From contig NZ_CP010976.1 in NCBI RefSeq assembly GCF_000949425.1, forward strand, positions 744,001-808,000: 64,000 nt of DNA. Direction: 5' to 3'. The stretch comes from Paenibacillus sp. IHBB 10380. Its GTDB lineage: Bacteria; Bacillota; Bacilli; Paenibacillales; Paenibacillaceae. Position 1 is the stretch's first letter; each line of letters opens with the position of its first letter. Position numbers and translations under genes: made by a program. Under the pieces are notes generated by a model that saw only the letters and a program-made list of their open reading frames with translations, was not told where the DNA came from and ran no database searches. Shown here in pieces: positions 55,201 to 63,367 of the stretch.

Positions 55201-56334
55201 GATCATATCCTCTCCAGGGGACGTAGCTACTTAGACTGGGTTGGACCTTCACTTATACGTCATCCTGGGGCAGAAATATTGCGTCAGCTAGGAGGGGCTA
55301 GGGAGTTGCCTTCGGCTGTGTTGAACGATGATCCTTCATCATGGAGAGTATCTATACTGTCCGCAGACGAGCTATCCAAAGGAATAATAATGGGAATAGG
55401 TGAGGCGGAGGAGCCTTCACAAGATCGCGAATTGAAGTTACAAGCTATGATGAAGAAGCAACTTATTCCCATGGGATTAGCGAAAAGCGATGAGGATATG
55501 GATGAACCACCTATATCGATAGAAAGAAAGCTTGATTGGCGTTATCCCTATTTATTATCCAGTACGCTATCTGCTAAAACGTCAGTGACGGAAATGAAGA
55601 AGCTCATTACCTTACAGGAGCTTCCTTCTCTTGATTGGTTAGAAGAGAAGCAATTGCAACAGGAAATGGCGAATGCCGTCGGATCGGTCGGATCGGTCGG
55701 ATCGCAGAATAGACCTACGTTGCAGCTTCAACGACCTAAGTTTATGGAGAAGAAAAACATGAGCCCTACGGAACGTGGAACTGTGTATCATACGTTAATG
55801 CAGCATATCCCACTCCATGAGGGAGACGTGGATGTTCATAAAGTAGAGGATACATTATATCGCCTTGTTGACCTTCAAATTGTAACTAAAGAGCAAGCAG
55901 ATATGATCCAGCCCACTGAAGTTGCAGCTATGTTTGCTAGTGATATTGGAGCAAGGTTAATGTCCGCTTCTTGGGTAGCTCGTGAAATGCCTTTTAGTTA
56001 TGGAATCTCAGCAACGGAAGCACATCAAGGGCTTCATTTCATAAATAATCAGCTTTTAGATGAAAGTAGGGCTATGATTGCCGAGCAATTAGACAAGGAG
56101 ATTGTACTAATTCAGGGTATTGTCGATTGTATTTTCCGAGTAGATGGGAAATTGATTCTGCTTGATTACAAAACAGATCGAGTGAACAAGGAACACGGTG
56201 GTGTGGAAGTCTTGAAGGAACAGTATCGGTTTCAGCTAGAGCTATACAGTAAGGCTCTAGAAGATATTCTGGGAGAACCCGTGCATGAGATGTGGCTGTA
56301 TTTCTTCGACGGTTCACATGTCGTTCAACTATAA
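52222..56334 (+). CDS. addA: ATP-dependent helicase/nuclease subunit A
   Basis: UvrD-like 3'-5' helicase plus nuclease of AddAB. 1370 aa, a little longer than B. subtilis AddA. Walker A AAAGSGKTAVL (about 31-41), LDEYQDTNS (Asp413 region), VGDVKQSIYRFR, MTIHKSKGLEFPVVFV, then the nuclease motif LLDYKTDRV near 1313-1321. GTG 52222 follows AAGGAGGAG and overlaps addB, implying coupling. Extra length lies in a Glu/Thr/Ser-rich insert (about 735-775) and in a short 9-base tandem repeat coding GSVGSVGS near 1154-1161. Confidence 0.96.
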   Translation: MHEIVKPENSMWSDDQWKAISLSGDHILVAAAAGSGKTAVLVERIIRKITDEQQGFSVERMLVATFTKAAAAEMRQRIREALDRALEQDPSNGHLRRQLSLLGRASITTLHSFCMEVIRRYYQLIPLDPGFRILNENESELMRQEIMEELFEEKYGEAEEGGLFLRLADWFSGERSDDAVYLLVQKLYDFSRSHPWPDDWLRKMASAFKVSDTATLGQSLWVESIIQDAKLSLAGAAGLLHQAITLAKSPGGPAPYVDNLTDDLEMVESLRECLEDFPWDALYNAFQSISFGKLKSCRKDETDPEIQERVKELRDSVKKTLNELKGALFGRPAETYLSELHEMAPIMEELSEVVIAFGQRYKEAKQARGLVDFSDLEHYCLQILRHPESSPDQMYPSDAAMEYRNQFDEVLLDEYQDTNSVQENIVNLISRELPGNRFMVGDVKQSIYRFRLAEPGLFLEKYSRYGTDDSEGIVIDLARNFRSRMDVVHAVNVIFRQLMNETVAEINYDERAELVYGASFPSEEGSEADSTYAPELLLIDRDSNGGAREAEPIEDEDSSLLQEGEWLEMETAQLEARAIARKIKEMTGETGGNPLHIYDKSLKIMRPVQYGDMVILLRSAYIWGPLIMEELRQQGISADGEQNQGYFEATEVGIMLSLLQIIDNPQQDIPLASVLRSPIVGLSEEELAQIRLCAKGPFYEALMAAAGMKKLNIQDSHSAAYEQIQWMNREVAATEEVATQESSVESELAIADHTGQLSPGRETSKETNIETKLQQKLDTFLRKLEGWRNEARRGSLGDLIWHLYRETGYMDWVGGLPGGVQRQSNLTALYDRAVQYEQTTASRGLFRFLTFIARLRDNGSDLGSPGRADKQDNAVRIMTIHKSKGLEFPVVFVAGMAKTFNQRDLNSPFLMHKELGFGPKFVDQHMRVSYPTLPYLAIRRRSQLELLAEEMRVLYVALTRPKEKLVLVGTVKDLVKKVTAWTQVQGHKEFMLPDHILSRGRSYLDWVGPSLIRHPGAEILRQLGGARELPSAVLNDDPSSWRVSILSADELSKGIIMGIGEAEEPSQDRELKLQAMMKKQLIPMGLAKSDEDMDEPPISIERKLDWRYPYLLSSTLSAKTSVTEMKKLITLQELPSLDWLEEKQLQQEMANAVGSVGSVGSQNRPTLQLQRPKFMEKKNMSPTERGTVYHTLMQHIPLHEGDVDVHKVEDTLYRLVDLQIVTKEQADMIQPTEVAAMFASDIGARLMSASWVAREMPFSYGISATEAHQGLHFINNQLLDESRAMIAEQLDKEIVLIQGIVDCIFRVDGKLILLDYKTDRVNKEHGGVEVLKEQYRFQLELYSKALEDILGEPVHEMWLYFFDGSHVVQL

Positions 56335-56337
56335 AGC

Positions 56338-56597
56338 GGTTGTTCAAAAAGTCATCTATTGATTACGAAGAAACACAAGAAGAATATTCGGCATCGAATC
56401 TGAGTTCAACCCTCGAAGTCCGTTGCTCATGTAGGTTTGCCTACACTGGGCTACTCCTTCTTCGGTCTGTACTCACCTTCTGAAGCGTTTTGAAAAAACG
56501 CGGCATCGTAAGCATAAGCCTTGGTGCTGAATAGTCGACTTTTTGAGCTCGCATTTTAAGAGGTTGTTCAAAAAGTTATCTATTGATCACGAAGAAA
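56338..56597. mobile_element. MITE-like element with a 36-bp flanking repeat
   Basis: The segment at 56338-56373 (beginning GGTTGTTCAAAAAGTCATC) recurs at 56562-56597 with two differences. Between them, near 56534, GACTTTTTGA mirrors the left end TCAAAAAGTC, giving imperfect inverted termini of roughly 25-30 bp around a 220-bp non-coding body. It starts three bases after the addA stop and ends 20 bases before sbcD. No transposase inside, so any movement would depend on one elsewhere. Confidence 0.65.
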
Positions 56598-56616
56598 ATG
56601 AAAGAGGAGAGATGAT

Positions 56617-57798
56617 ATGCGAATATTGCATACTGGCGATTGGCATTTCGGTCGCACGCTAGAGGGACGAAGTCGCATGAAAGAACAGGAGGATTTCGTC
56701 GATGAGCTAGTGAGAATGGCTGACGACCAACAAGCAGACGTAATTCTCATGGCAGGAGATGTGTATGACTCTGTCAATCCACCTGCTGCTGCAGAGCAGC
56801 TCTTCTATGAGGCAGCTGCAAGGTTGACTGCGGATGGACGTCCCTTGGTTGTCATAGCAGGTAATCATGACCAGCCAGAGCGTGTGTCTTCTGTATCTCC
56901 GCTTGTCACTAGGCAAGGCATAACTTTAGTGGGATTACCTGTAGCGAATGCCATAACCGTTCAAGCCATTCGAACAGGCGAAATTGCCAAAATCGCTGCA
57001 CTTCCTTATCCTTCTGAAGCTCGGCTTAATGAACTCCTTATGGTAGAGGGCAGTGAAGAGGATTTGAGACGGGCATACAGCGCTCGTGTCGGCAAGTTAA
57101 TGGAGATGTTAGCTCGCGAATTCACACCACAGACTGTGAATTTAGCTATGAGTCATATCTATGTATTAGGTGGTGTAGAATCTGACTCGGAGCGTCCGAT
57201 TCAGGTAGGAGGAGCTTACACGGTAGATCCATCAGCTCTGTCTATAGGTGCTCAATATACTGCGTTAGGTCATCTTCATCGCTCGCAAGCGGTGAAGGGA
57301 GATGGAATGGTTAGGTATAGTGGCTCACCGCTGGCTTATAGTTTCTCTGAGGCAGGGCAAGCGAAATCAGTTGCAATGCTGGACATATCTCCTGGGGGCG
57401 GGCAACCGCGTTTTGAGGAAATATTTCTATCTTGTGGACGACCGCTTGTTCGTTGGAAAGCTAAGAGTGGCTTAGAGGAAGTATATCGTTGGTTAGACGA
57501 GGGACAGGATGACCGTGCTTTTATCGATCTAGAAATCACTTTGACAGAAGCGATGTCACTTGGCGAGATTCAAAGACTGCGTAAAAGTCGTGAAGGTTTG
57601 GTACATATCCGTCCCATTTATCCAGAAATGGAAGTGGCAGAACTGGATACCGAACGTTCACGTATGCCCATTCATGAGCTGTTTCGCAAGTTTTACCAGC
57701 GTCAGACAGGGGGAGCAGAGCCAGATGATGGAATGGTTCAATTATTCCTTGATTTGATCGAGGAAGATTCCACTGCTCAGGAAGAAGGGGACGTATAG
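56617..57798 (+). CDS. sbcD: SbcD, Mre11-type nuclease
   Basis: Metal-dependent nuclease of the SbcCD complex that opens hairpins and blocked ends. 393 aa: phosphoesterase motifs DWHFG (8-12), MAGDVYD, AGNHDQPERV, SHIYVLGG and ALGHLHR. ATG 56617 follows AGAGGAGA; ATG 56612 is out of frame. It abuts sbcC with no gap. Likely co-transcribed with addBA although the MITE-like element now separates them. Confidence 0.95.
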   Translation: MRILHTGDWHFGRTLEGRSRMKEQEDFVDELVRMADDQQADVILMAGDVYDSVNPPAAAEQLFYEAAARLTADGRPLVVIAGNHDQPERVSSVSPLVTRQGITLVGLPVANAITVQAIRTGEIAKIAALPYPSEARLNELLMVEGSEEDLRRAYSARVGKLMEMLAREFTPQTVNLAMSHIYVLGGVESDSERPIQVGGAYTVDPSALSIGAQYTALGHLHRSQAVKGDGMVRYSGSPLAYSFSEAGQAKSVAMLDISPGGGQPRFEEIFLSCGRPLVRWKAKSGLEEVYRWLDEGQDDRAFIDLEITLTEAMSLGEIQRLRKSREGLVHIRPIYPEMEVAELDTERSRMPIHELFRKFYQRQTGGAEPDDGMVQLFLDLIEEDSTAQEEGDV

Positions 57799-60700
57799 AT
57801 GAAGCCGATCACACTGAAACTCTCCGGACTACAAAGTTATCGTGAAGTACAGCAGATTGATTTCGAGGACTTAACACAGATGGGCTTGTTTGGTATATTT
57901 GGGCCTACAGGTAGTGGGAAATCCACATTACTTGATGCTATTACACTTGCTTTATATGGCAAGGTAGAGAGAGCGATTAACGGAACACAAGGGATCATGA
58001 ATCATTCCGAAGATTCTCTATTTGTCTCATTTACTTTTGAGCTGAACTCATCCGCAGGACCAGAGCAATATCGTGTGGAGCGGCGTTTCAAAAGATCGAA
58101 TGAGCTTTCTATTAGTAATACTATCAGTCGTTTTATTGAAATAACGCCAGAGGGAGATCAGGTTGTTGCAGACAAACTAGTAGAAGTGACACGCTGTGTG
58201 GAGGATAAACTTGGACTCAAAATGGATGATTTCACACGGGCAGTCGTTCTACCTCAAGGGAAATTTGCCGAGTTCTTGTCTTTAAAAGGAACTGAACGTA
58301 GGCAAATGTTACAGCGTTTGTTCCACCTAGAGCAGTATGGCGATCAATTGGGACAGAAGCTTAGTCGACGTGTCAAAGAGAATGAGTCTTCTCTAAAGAC
58401 GATAGAAGCAGAGCAGCAAGGCCTTGGCAATGCAGGGCGTGAAGCATTGGACGAAGTGAAGAAACAGCTAGAACAGTCTGTTGTATATGCTGATATTTCT
58501 CGGCGAAAATTTAATGAGATGACTCTTCAATCACAGCAACTCTCTAAGGTTTGGGAATGGCAGATTGAGCGAAACCATAGTCAGGCACAACTGAAAGAGC
58601 TAACCTCTGTAGAAGGTGAGATTATTTCATTGGAGGACAGGCTAACGAAGGCTAAAGTGGCACAGCAATTAATGCCGTTGTTGACGCAGTGGCAGGAGAG
58701 TAAACGCGAGTACGAGATTCGTACAACTAAATTCAATGAATTACAGTTAAGAGCAAAGGGATCAGAAGAGTCAGCGCTTCGTGCCATTCAAACGGATGAT
58801 GCGGCGCAGGTAAAGCTATCCAATGAAGAACCCAAGCTACGGATAAGACAAGATCAATTGGAGCAGGCTGTGAAACTTCAACAGGAGCGAGATGCTCTTA
58901 GGTCCGAATGTCGGGAAATAGACAAGAAGAGAGTAGAGACTACAACCCTTCACTCTGATCTTCAAGCGATGCTTGCGAAAGAGCAGGAGTTGCTTATTAA
59001 GGGACAGAAAAGGCAAACAGAACTCCAGACCACGTTAAAGAAACTAGAGGTCCGTTCTCAGGATCGAGATATTCTTGGGCGAGCTGTGCAGCGCAGACAA
59101 TTGATTCATTCGTATGAAGAGCAAGAGCAAACGATAATCAAGGAATGCTTAGTACAAGAACGCAAGCTTGCAGAGGTATCGTCTAGACTAGTTGAGGTTC
59201 AGCAAGGACAAACTGAGCTTCATGAAATGAACATGAGCTTTATTGATAATATTTCTTCTCTTATAACAAATCTATCGGAGCAGGATAATGGGGTTAAACA
59301 AGCAATTCTTCGGTTGGAAGTAGAGGAAGAACAGCTTCGTCAACAGCTCAAGCGACAGGAATCTCAAGCTCTAGCATTAACGTTAGCAGCGCAACTTGAG
59401 GAAGGACATCCATGTCCTGTGTGTGGTTCTGACCAACATCCGCATCCTGTGGATAATCGTTCAGCTGAATGGATAGGATTAGCACAGACGGACGCGATCC
59501 GTCCATTACATTCACGAATGAGAGAGCTTGGCTTTACTTTGCGACAACTTGCACATGAAGGTAAAACGATACTTGAATCCGTGATTATTGAGCCTGCTAT
59601 ATATCAGGAATCACTGGTGGCAGCAGCTGTTGAAGCTATCGACAATGTAACGATACCTCTTTCATTCTCGGTAGAGAATTGGGAGAGTCAATTGAATCAG
59701 TTGGAGGAAGAAACCGCAGTAAGCTCAAATGCTATAACAACGTTAAGGCAGGAAACCGTTAAATGGAAGCAGAGATCGGACAAGCTTCAGCAACTACATT
59801 TGAAATTTACTGCGGAAGCAGAAGCGCAGCGGAGCTTCTACGAGCAAACGAAATCAAAGCTTGAACAGGTTACAGCAGAATTGGCTAAGTTACAACAAAC
59901 CTGGAATCATGACTTTCCTGAACTACCTATGGCAGAATCTGAGTTGAGATTTAAGGCAATGCAGGAAAAAGATAAAGAAGCTGATGCAATCAAAGAGCGG
60001 CTTGAGGTTAGTATTCCTTTCATAGATAGTAAGACAACGTCGGTTCAATCCATTGAACAGCAAATGAGGGAACTGGATAAGTCGCTTATTCAGTTGAATA
60101 CTCAGTGGCAGGGAAAGATGGAGCAACTACACGAGCAAGATCAGAAGTTACTCTCTTGGATTGGTGAGGGTTCTGCTAAAGACCTCCTCTTAGAATGCAG
60201 ACAACAATTACAAAGTTTGCAGCTAGCAGTTGACCACTCTAAGCAACTGCGTCACACCGCTGAAGAGGCGAAGCATGAAGCAATGAAGTTACTGGTTATG
60301 GCACAGCAGGCTGTTGAATCAGCAGCAGAGCATAGCGAGGCCTCAAGCATACGATGGCTGCAGCAGTTAGAAGCTTCACCGTTGTCTACTCCGGAAGACG
60401 TTGAGCGTTGCTGTCTGCAAAGTGAAGAAGAAGTACGGTACGCAGAACAGGTTAGACGGCATCGAGAACAAGAGCAAGAAATAGTCATGAAGCTACGTCA
60501 CATAGAAGACAAGTTAGCAGGGGCTTCTTTAACTGAAGAAGAATGGAATGAAAGCTCTCGGTTGTTGGATGAAAGTCGAAATGCAGATGAACAGGCAGTC
60601 CAAGCTCGAGCGAGAGCAGAACGTGATTTAGAAGATGTGGAGCATAGACACGGACGATGGAAGCAACTTGAGGAAATGCGAGTAGAGAAGCGAGCCAAAG

Positions 60701-61209
60701 GGGAACAGCTTTCCAAGCTTCAATCCTGCTTACGCGGGAATGCTTTTGTTGAATATATTGCCGAAGAGCAACTTATGCAAGTTAGTCAGGATGCTTCCCA
60801 GCGCCTTCGCTTTCTTACAAGACAGCGATATTCTCTAGAAGTAGATTCTGGTGGAGGATTTGTTATTCGTGATGATACGAATGGGGGAATACGTAGACCT
60901 GTGTCCACTTTGTCTGGCGGGGAGACATTCTTGACATCGTTATCTCTCGCACTTGCCTTATCCGCGCAAATTCAACTTCGTGGTCAGTATCCGCTTCAAT
61001 TCTTTTTCTTGGATGAAGGTTTTGGAACACTTGATCCGGAGCTGCTAGAGATGGTTATTACATCGTTGGAACGACTTCATAGTGATCATTTATCCGTTGG
61101 TATTATTAGTCATGTTCCTGAGTTAAGGGCAAGACTACCACGTAAGCTTGTCGTTCTCCCTGCTGAGCATGCTGGGGGCGGTTCTCGCATTATTAAAGAA
61201 AATATGTAG
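57799..61209 (+). CDS. sbcC: SbcC, Rad50-type ATPase
   Basis: SMC-like ATPase partner of SbcD. 1136 aa: Walker A GPTGSGKST (35-43), long coiled coils, the zinc hook CPVCGSDQHP with Cys539 and Cys542 at the middle, then the ABC signature STLSGGETF (about 1035) and Walker B with FFLDEGFGTLD. ATG overlaps nothing but follows the sbcD stop immediately (TAG-ATG), so translation is coupled. Confidence 0.95.
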   Translation: MKPITLKLSGLQSYREVQQIDFEDLTQMGLFGIFGPTGSGKSTLLDAITLALYGKVERAINGTQGIMNHSEDSLFVSFTFELNSSAGPEQYRVERRFKRSNELSISNTISRFIEITPEGDQVVADKLVEVTRCVEDKLGLKMDDFTRAVVLPQGKFAEFLSLKGTERRQMLQRLFHLEQYGDQLGQKLSRRVKENESSLKTIEAEQQGLGNAGREALDEVKKQLEQSVVYADISRRKFNEMTLQSQQLSKVWEWQIERNHSQAQLKELTSVEGEIISLEDRLTKAKVAQQLMPLLTQWQESKREYEIRTTKFNELQLRAKGSEESALRAIQTDDAAQVKLSNEEPKLRIRQDQLEQAVKLQQERDALRSECREIDKKRVETTTLHSDLQAMLAKEQELLIKGQKRQTELQTTLKKLEVRSQDRDILGRAVQRRQLIHSYEEQEQTIIKECLVQERKLAEVSSRLVEVQQGQTELHEMNMSFIDNISSLITNLSEQDNGVKQAILRLEVEEEQLRQQLKRQESQALALTLAAQLEEGHPCPVCGSDQHPHPVDNRSAEWIGLAQTDAIRPLHSRMRELGFTLRQLAHEGKTILESVIIEPAIYQESLVAAAVEAIDNVTIPLSFSVENWESQLNQLEEETAVSSNAITTLRQETVKWKQRSDKLQQLHLKFTAEAEAQRSFYEQTKSKLEQVTAELAKLQQTWNHDFPELPMAESELRFKAMQEKDKEADAIKERLEVSIPFIDSKTTSVQSIEQQMRELDKSLIQLNTQWQGKMEQLHEQDQKLLSWIGEGSAKDLLLECRQQLQSLQLAVDHSKQLRHTAEEAKHEAMKLLVMAQQAVESAAEHSEASSIRWLQQLEASPLSTPEDVERCCLQSEEEVRYAEQVRRHREQEQEIVMKLRHIEDKLAGASLTEEEWNESSRLLDESRNADEQAVQARARAERDLEDVEHRHGRWKQLEEMRVEKRAKGEQLSKLQSCLRGNAFVEYIAEEQLMQVSQDASQRLRFLTRQRYSLEVDSGGGFVIRDDTNGGIRRPVSTLSGGETFLTSLSLALALSAQIQLRGQYPLQFFFLDEGFGTLDPELLEMVITSLERLHSDHLSVGIISHVPELRARLPRKLVVLPAEHAGGGSRIIKENM

Positions 61210-61350
61210 AGCTTTTATGGATTATGATGTACATCACAGTAACAGTAACAACCTGTTGTTATAATACAGACATAAAGCCGACATCTTTTGAAGCACTGAG
61301 GATGGATTTATGAATAGGAAATGTATTTTCCTGACATAAGTCTGAACGAC

Positions 61351-61387
61351 AATTAGCATGTATTGCTAATTAGTGCTTCTTTTTTTT
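61351..61387 (+). terminator. Terminator after sbcC
   Basis: AATTAGCA pairs with TGCTAATT; a T run follows after a short gap (AGTGCTTC). Confidence 0.65.
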
Positions 61388-61465
61388 GCGTTTTTAGGAT
61401 CTATCCGCCCAGACCTGAATATGATGTGAGTAGACGTTCATGGAGTATTAGGAGGATTAGATGAA

Positions 61466-61870
61466 ATGGAAAACTTAGATCCCAAAAAATTGTGTTGTGA
61501 GCATATTCACCGTTACGTGCGAGTATGGATAGTGGACGGAAGAGCTTTCGATGGGTTTGTGGAGAGTGTGGATGACGAGCAGTTATACTTAGCTATTCCA
61601 GTTGGTCATGAAATGCCTCACAATGAACAGATCGGTTCAGAAAATGCAGGTCATCCGGAATGTTCTGTTGGGCATCATGGCAATTTTGGAGGTTACCCAG
61701 GGATTCAGACGCGAGCCTTGGCTCAAGGCTTTTACCCCTATCCAGGGGTCGGTCTAGGGTTTGGGTATCCAGGATATCCTGGCTATCCCCCATATGGTAT
61801 CCGAAGATTCAACCGTTTGATTTTGCCGCTTACTGCACTGACGGCACTAAGCTTGTTGCCTTATTACTGA
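61466..61870 (+). CDS. Small protein with Sm-like start and Gly/Tyr/Pro-rich tail
   Basis: 134 aa, family not certain. The first half contains HRYVRVWIVDGRAFDGFVESVDDEQLYLAIP (residues 15-45), a pattern like the small Sm/SH3-type barrels of other Bacillales proteins; this is a weak resemblance. The second half is rich in Gly, Tyr and Pro (YPYPGVGLGFGYPGYPGYPP) and ends in a hydrophobic segment (LILPLTALTALSLLP). Such composition is common in spore-surface proteins, but that is inference. GGAGG is nine bases before ATG 61466; ATG 61461 is out of frame. Own terminator follows. Confidence 0.7.
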   Translation: MENLDPKKLCCEHIHRYVRVWIVDGRAFDGFVESVDDEQLYLAIPVGHEMPHNEQIGSENAGHPECSVGHHGNFGGYPGIQTRALAQGFYPYPGVGLGFGYPGYPGYPPYGIRRFNRLILPLTALTALSLLPYY

Positions 61871-61890
61871 AATAGCATTGTTTTAATTCG

Positions 61891-61925
61891 AAGACCGTCC
61901 CTGGGTTAATTGGTGACGGTCTTTT
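61891..61925 (+). terminator. Terminator after the Gly/Tyr/Pro-rich protein gene
   Basis: AAGACCGTC pairs with GACGGTCTT, then TTT. Confidence 0.88.
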
Positions 61926-61951
61926 ACAATATAAGGAAGGTTAAACTGTCG

Positions 61952-62019
61952 CTGTACTTTGTTTATATTTCTAAGAGAAACGGTTACCGTTTCTTTAAGG
62001 ACGGTGAAGCCGTTTTTTT
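61952..62019 (+). repeat. Nested-hairpin repeat family C, copy 2
   Basis: The same layout as copy 1 at 48392: AAACGG-TTA-CCGTTTC...AGGACGG-TGAAG-CCGTTT and a T run. Inner stem changes relative to copy 1 are largely G-U tolerant. Confidence 0.75.
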
Positions 62020-62095
62020 GTATATGTCTATTGGACGATTGGATGCTGAATCCGTTATGATGTAATATATGTAATTAATTAAGGAGGCGGAGTAA

Positions 62096-62458
62096 ATGGA
62101 TTGTTTATTTTGCAAAATTGTCGAGGGTAGCATTCCTTCAAAGAAAGTATTTGAGAACGAGAATATATTGGTATTCCATGATATTGTGCCGGCAGCTCCT
62201 GTGCATGTGTTAATCATACCTAAGAAACATATCGATTCCATGAACGAAGTAGGTAAGGAAGATCTATCCTTAATTGCTGAAATGCATCAAGTGGCACAGC
62301 AAGTGGCTAAGGATCTTGGTGTCAATGAATCTGGTTATAGACTGATTAATAATTGTGGACCCGATAGTGGACAAGCAGTACAACATCTTCACTATCATTT
62401 ACTCGGAGGAGCCCAAATAGGTGCACTTACTGGTAATTCCAGCTCTCATCAATCGTAA
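62096..62458 (+). CDS. HIT family nucleotide hydrolase (HinT-like)
   Basis: 120 aa. The histidine triad is HLHYHLLGG; the N-terminal CLFCKIVEGSIPS has two Cys that can bind zinc in this family, and VPAAPVHVLIIPKKHI is conserved. Hydrolyses AMP-linked small substrates (phosphoramidates); true cellular substrate unknown. RBS AAGGAGGCGGA. Next to rpsU. Confidence 0.93.
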   Translation: MDCLFCKIVEGSIPSKKVFENENILVFHDIVPAAPVHVLIIPKKHIDSMNEVGKEDLSLIAEMHQVAQQVAKDLGVNESGYRLINNCGPDSGQAVQHLHYHLLGGAQIGALTGNSSSHQS

Positions 62459-62504
62459 TCTTTTAATTCTGAGTATAAGTATTTCATAAAAAAAAAGTTG
62501 TAGG

Positions 62505-62534
62505 TTGACACTCTATTTCTCTTTCACATATAAT
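62505..62534 (+). promoter_or_regulatory. Strong SigA promoter of rpsU-yqeY
   Basis: TTGACA (62505-62510), 18-base spacer, TATAAT (62529-62534); both boxes are perfect. About 58 bases before rpsU. Confidence 0.85.
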
Positions 62535-62592
62535 ATAAGTTGATGAACCGTGTTATACTCTTGGACGGTCTGGTCGGAGGGAGGGAAAACTG

Positions 62593-62766
62593 GTGTCTGA
62601 AACGAAAGTTCGTAAAAATGAGACAATCGATGCTGCACTTCGTCGCTTTAAACGTTCCATCGCTAAAGATGGCGTCTTGGCTGAGGTGAAAAAACGCAAG
62701 CATTATGAAAAGCCAAGCGTAAAGCGTAAGCTAAAGTCTGAGGCTGCTCGTAAGAGAAAGTTTTAG
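62593..62766 (+). CDS. rpsU: 30S ribosomal protein S21
   Basis: 57 aa, strongly basic: [20 protein letters not shown] at the start, [18 protein letters not shown], then [13 protein letters not shown] start at 62593 with GGAGGGAGGG upstream. Helps the small subunit bind mRNA; in Bacillus relatives its loss affects motility and biofilm. Followed by yqeY after 15 bases, the same order as in B. subtilis. Confidence 0.96.
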   Translation: MSETKVRKNETIDAALRRFKRSIAKDGVLAEVKKRKHYEKPSVKRKLKSEAARKRKF

Positions 62767-62781
62767 GAGGATTTTACAATC

Positions 62782-63225
62782 ATGAATCTTAGCGAGCGAT
62801 TGAACGAAGACATGAAGCAAGCAATGAAGAGTAAAGATAAATTCACACTCTCCACCATTCGAATGGTTCGTTCGACTATAAAGAATCTTGAAATAGATTT
62901 GAAAAGAGCTTTGGATGACAACGAAGTGCTTGATATCTTAGGTCGTGAAATCAAACAGCGCAAAGATGCCCTCTATGAGTATGAAAAAGCAGGACGCGAT
63001 GAACTTGCCGCAAATGCGAAAGTAGAAATTGATATAATTAGCCAGTATCTCCCAACCCAGCTTTCTGAAGAAGAAATTAAAGTCATTGTACAGCAGACCA
63101 TCCATGAAACCGGTGCTTCTTCGAAAGCCGAGATGGGGAAATTGATGAGTGCCCTAATGCCTAAGGTAAAGGGACTCGCTGACGGCAAACTTGTGAACCA
63201 AGTGGTTCAACAATTTCTGCAATAA
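62782..63225 (+). CDS. yqeY: YqeY, GatB/YqeY domain protein
   Basis: 147 aa, all helical, related to the C-terminal domain of GatB (tRNA amidotransferase). MNLSERLNEDMKQAMKSKDK at the start and GKLMSALMPKVKGLADGKLV near the end match the family. Proposed to touch tRNA, but the role is unproven. AGGAGG directly after the rpsU stop codon. Confidence 0.94.
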   Translation: MNLSERLNEDMKQAMKSKDKFTLSTIRMVRSTIKNLEIDLKRALDDNEVLDILGREIKQRKDALYEYEKAGRDELAANAKVEIDIISQYLPTQLSEEEIKVIVQQTIHETGASSKAEMGKLMSALMPKVKGLADGKLVNQVVQQFLQ

Positions 63226-63236
63226 ACATAACAGAG

Positions 63237-63268
63237 ACATCCCTTGATCTTAAGGGGTGTTTTTTATT
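63237..63268 (+). terminator. Terminator of rpsU-yqeY
   Basis: ACATCCCTTG pairs with TAAGGGGTGT (G-U allowed), followed by TTTTTT. Confidence 0.88.
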
Positions 63269-63271
63269 TTT

Positions 63272-63297
63272 TGAAACCTCAATTGGAGTGAAACGTA
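63272..63297 (+). promoter_or_regulatory. SigW-type promoter of yqeZ
   Basis: TGAAAC (63272-63277), exactly 16 bases, CGTA (63294-63297): the full SigW consensus. In B. subtilis the yqeZ-yqfA-yqfB operon is a known SigW target, so the site and the gene agree. Confidence 0.88.
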
Positions 63298-63367
63298 GTA
63301 ACTCTCATAAGTTGGACACATAATACTTAGAGGGATGGTTTAAATAAGAGAGGAAGGAGGTATAGCT

